17,917 nucleotides of DNA, taken from positions 1-17,917 of the forward strand of contig NZ_JYJG01000447.1 in assembly GCF_000955955.1 (NCBI RefSeq), in the 5' to 3' direction. The notes beneath the pieces were generated by a model. The model was not told the origin of the DNA. It did not search any database and saw nothing but the letters and a program-made list of their open reading frames with translations. A program made the translations under genes and the position numbers. This document shows positions 16,156 to 17,917 of this stretch, piece by piece (position 1 is the stretch's first letter; each line of letters begins with the position of its first letter). This DNA comes from Lentzea aerocolonigenes (GTDB taxonomy: Bacteria; Actinomycetota; Actinomycetes; Mycobacteriales; Pseudonocardiaceae).

Positions 16156-17001
16156 GTGAAACTCGCTTCGGTGACGGTCGACGGCGTCCGCCGGGCCGGT
16201 GTGGTGGACGGCGCGGAGATCGCCCTCCTGGCCACGACGGTCGACGACATCGTTCGAGGTGGCTCGATCGGCGCGCGCGGCGAGGTGCTGCCGTTGGCCG
16301 AGGTGCGGCTGGAGTCGCCGTTGCACCGCTTCAACCGCGACATCCTGTGCACCGGCTGGAACTACCTGGACCACTTCCTGGAGTCGGCCGGGAAACGTTC
16401 CGGACAAGGTCCCGCCGAGATGCCGGAACGCCCGGCCTTCTTCACCAAGGGCCCGGACACGGTCATCGGCCCGTCCGACGACATCGCCTACGACCCGGAG
16501 ATCTCGCAGAAGTGGGACTACGAGGCGGAGATCGCCATGGTCATCGGGCGTGAGGGCCGGTCGATCCCCGAGGAGAAGGCGCTCGACCACGTCTTCGGGT
16601 TCCTCGTCGCGAACGACGTCTCGCAGCGCGATCTCCAGCGCGCGCACGGCGGTCAGTGGCTGAAGGGCAAGAGCCTCGACGCCACCATGCCGCTCGGCCC
16701 GTGGATCACCACGCCGGACGAGCTCGATCTCGCGGACCTGCAGGTGCAGTGCGAGCTCAACGGCGTGCTGCGGCAGAACGCGTCGAGCTCGCAGATGGCG
16801 TTCTCGTTCGCCAGGATCATCGCGGAACTGAGCCACGGCATGACGTTGCGCGCCGGGGACGTGATCCTGACCGGCACGCCGAGCGGCATCGGCAGCGCCC
16901 GTGAGCCGCAGATCTTCCTGGGCGACGGCGATGTGGTGGTGACGCGTGTCAGCGGGCTCGGGGAGCTGCGCAACACTGTCACCCTCACGGATCTGAGCTG
17001 A
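16156..17001 (+). CDS. Fumarylacetoacetate hydrolase (FAH) family protein
   Basis: 281 aa from the GTG at 16156, with GGGAG (16144-16148) as Shine-Dalgarno sequence. The fold is complete: GWNYLDHFLES (67-77) gives the lid His/Glu pair (H73, E76) of FAHD1-type enzymes. The metal ligands are E123 and E125 in WDYEAEIAMVIG and D154 in VANDVSQRD. GKSLDATMPLGPWI (171-184) and LTGTPSGIG (238-246) are also present. Family members hydrolyse or decarboxylate beta-diketo acids such as fumarylpyruvate, maleylpyruvate or oxaloacetate, or isomerise dienedioates. Here it would act on the ring-cleavage product, for example a fumaryl- or maleyl-pyruvate-like compound. It is the middle gene of the plus operon; the PaaX gene starts 11 bp downstream. 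Confidence 0.92.
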   Translation: MKLASVTVDGVRRAGVVDGAEIALLATTVDDIVRGGSIGARGEVLPLAEVRLESPLHRFNRDILCTGWNYLDHFLESAGKRSGQGPAEMPERPAFFTKGPDTVIGPSDDIAYDPEISQKWDYEAEIAMVIGREGRSIPEEKALDHVFGFLVANDVSQRDLQRAHGGQWLKGKSLDATMPLGPWITTPDELDLADLQVQCELNGVLRQNASSSQMAFSFARIIAELSHGMTLRAGDVILTGTPSGIGSAREPQIFLGDGDVVVTRVSGLGELRNTVTLTDLS

Positions 17002-17008
17002 AGGAGAG
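17001..17008 (+). promoter_or_regulatory. Strong Shine-Dalgarno sequence deciding a CTG start
   Basis: AAGGAGAG lies 4 bases before the CTG at 17013 and directly after the FAH stop. No ATG, GTG or TTG in the PaaX frame occurs nearby until GTG at 17136, which would remove the first ~41 residues including part of the DNA-binding domain. The ribosome binding site therefore points to CTG. Confidence 0.6.
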
Positions 17009-17012
17009 GGCA

Positions 17013-17849
17013 CTGAACGTCGCGCTGACCACGGAACCAGCTGTTGCCGGACGTGATCGTCTCGGCCCGCTGATCGTCACCCTCTTCGGCCTCTACGCGC
17101 GCGGCGAGGACAACTGGCTCTCGGTCGCGTCCGTCGTGCAGCTCATGGCGGACCTCGGTGTGGAGGGCCAGGCCGTTCGCTCGTCGATCTCCCGCCTCAA
17201 ACGCCGTGGTGTGGTGATCAGCGACCGCCGCGACGGCGCCGCCGGGTACGCGCTGGCCGAGCCGACCCTGGAGATGCTCGCCGAGGGCGACGCGCGGATC
17301 TTCGAACGCCGCCGCGCGACCACCGAGGACGGCTGGCTCGTCGTCGTGTTCTCGGTGCCCGAGTCCGAACGCGAGAAGCGCCACGCGTTGCGCACCAGCC
17401 TCACCCAGCTCGGCTTCGGCACCACCGCGCCCGGCGTGTGGGTCGCGCCGGGCAACCTCGCCACCGAAACCCGCCGCACCCTGGAACGCCGCGGCCTGAC
17501 CGAGTACGTCGACATCTTCACCGGCCAGCACTTCGCGTTCGGCGACCTGCGCTCGAAGGTCCGGTCGTGGTGGGATCTCGACGAGCTGGCCGACCTGTAC
17601 GCGGACTTCCTGCGCCGCCACCGCCCGGAGCTCGACATCGGCGTCATCACGCCGAAGCAGGCTTTCGGGCTGTACGTGCCGATGCTGACCCAGTGGCGGC
17701 GCCTGCCCTACAGCGATCCGGGGCTCCCGCTGTCGCTGCTGCCGCCGGGGTGGAACGGCGTCACGGCGGAGGCGTTGTTCGAGCAGCTGAACACGACGCT
17801 GAGCGCACCGGCTCGTGAGCACGCCCTGGCCGTGCTGCACCAAAGCTGA
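17013..17849 (+). CDS. PaaX-family transcriptional repressor
   Basis: 278 aa if translation starts at the CTG at 17013. The N-terminal winged helix (GPLIVTLFGLYARG, QLMADLGVEGQAVRSSISR, LKRRGVV) is typical of PaaX, followed by the central domain (WLVVVFSVPESEREKRHALR, LTQLGFGTTAPGVWVAPGNL) and the C-terminal PaaX domain (FGLYVPMLTQWRRLPYSDPGLP and LLPPGWNG). Length fits the family, whereas the next start (GTG 17136) gives only 237 aa with a broken helix-turn-helix. PaaX represses phenylacetate genes and is released by phenylacetyl-CoA; by analogy this protein probably senses the aryl-CoA made by the ligase and controls both divergent operons. It is the last gene of the RidA-FAH-PaaX operon, so it is likely autoregulated. 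Confidence 0.88.
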   Translation: MNVALTTEPAVAGRDRLGPLIVTLFGLYARGEDNWLSVASVVQLMADLGVEGQAVRSSISRLKRRGVVISDRRDGAAGYALAEPTLEMLAEGDARIFERRRATTEDGWLVVVFSVPESEREKRHALRTSLTQLGFGTTAPGVWVAPGNLATETRRTLERRGLTEYVDIFTGQHFAFGDLRSKVRSWWDLDELADLYADFLRRHRPELDIGVITPKQAFGLYVPMLTQWRRLPYSDPGLPLSLLPPGWNGVTAEALFEQLNTTLSAPAREHALAVLHQS

Positions 17850-17851
17850 GG

Positions 17852-17917
17852 TCAGACCTCGATCGACTCGATGGCGGCGACGGCAAGGGGCGTCGCCGTC
17901 TCCACATAGCGCGTGGC
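17852..17917 (-). CDS. 3' end of an unidentified gene (cut by window edge)
   Basis: The reverse strand from 17917 reads 21 open codons with G/C-rich third positions and ends in TGA at 17852-17854; the peptide ends PLAVAAIESIEV. It would be convergent with the PaaX gene, 2 bp away, matching the tight convergent junctions elsewhere in the window. The piece is too short to assign a family. Confidence 0.45.
   Translation of the reverse strand, partial: ATRYVETATPLAVAAIESIEV

Noticed and set aside
1..17917. CRISPR arrays, tRNA or rRNA genes, insertion sequences, phage or toxin-antitoxin modules
   Set aside because: No regularly spaced repeats, no tRNA cloverleaf or rRNA-like stretches and no transposase/integrase motifs were seen on either strand.

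Overview
The window comes from a high-GC actinomycete chromosome. Codon third positions are strongly G/C-biased, GTG starts are common, there are several candidate leaderless promoters, and the gene families (NarL-type two-component pair, large LuxR/LAL regulator, Rv2258c-type methyltransferase, PaaX-family regulator) are typical of the group. A Pseudonocardiales-type genome (Amycolatopsis, Lentzea or Saccharothrix-like) is a reasonable guess but is inference. I see no rRNA, tRNA, insertion sequence, phage gene or CRISPR array. Genes are packed tightly: no gene-free stretch exceeds 170 bp.

Layout. (1) 1-3083: the N-terminal part of a membrane protein on the minus strand diverges from a sensor histidine kinase and overlapping NarL-type response regulator. 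A perfect 20-bp palindrome lies in the shared intergenic region. (2) 3080-9007: a minus-strand pair, an SAM methyltransferase translationally coupled (GTGA) to an unusual fusion of an alpha/beta hydrolase and a glycosyltransferase. It diverges from a large ATP-binding LuxR regulator (LAL type), the obvious candidate controller. (3) 8975-10265: a two-domain glyoxalase-like (VOC) protein and a small membrane isoprenylcysteine-methyltransferase-like protein, divergently arranged. (4) 10269-17849: an aromatic-acid catabolic locus in two divergent operons that share a 40-bp promoter region. The minus operon is cupin, acyl-CoA thioesterase, aryl-CoA ligase and a FAD hydroxylase/Old Yellow Enzyme fusion. 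The plus operon is a RidA-like protein, an FAH-family hydrolase and a PaaX-family repressor that appears to start at CTG. (5) The last 66 bases hold the 3' end of an unidentified minus-strand gene.

How region 4 may work (inference from families). The ligase would activate a benzoate-type acid (salicylate or anthranilate are the best guesses) to its CoA thioester. The flavin hydroxylase would hydroxylate the ring at the CoA stage and its OYE half may reduce it. The thioesterase would release the hydroxylated acid, the metal cupin could open the ring, the RidA-like protein could handle an enamine or imine, and the FAH-family enzyme could hydrolyse the ring-cleavage product. PaaX-family proteins commonly repress aryl-CoA pathways and are relieved by an aryl-CoA ligand. 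The set resembles the salicylyl-CoA to gentisate route and the 2-aminobenzoyl-CoA route, but lacks a full-length two-cupin gentisate dioxygenase and, inside the window, beta-oxidation genes. This is the part most likely to hold an undescribed pathway variant.

All four convergent gene junctions are extremely tight (overlaps of 4 and 33 bp, gaps of 3 and 2 bp), leaving no room for conventional intergenic terminators.
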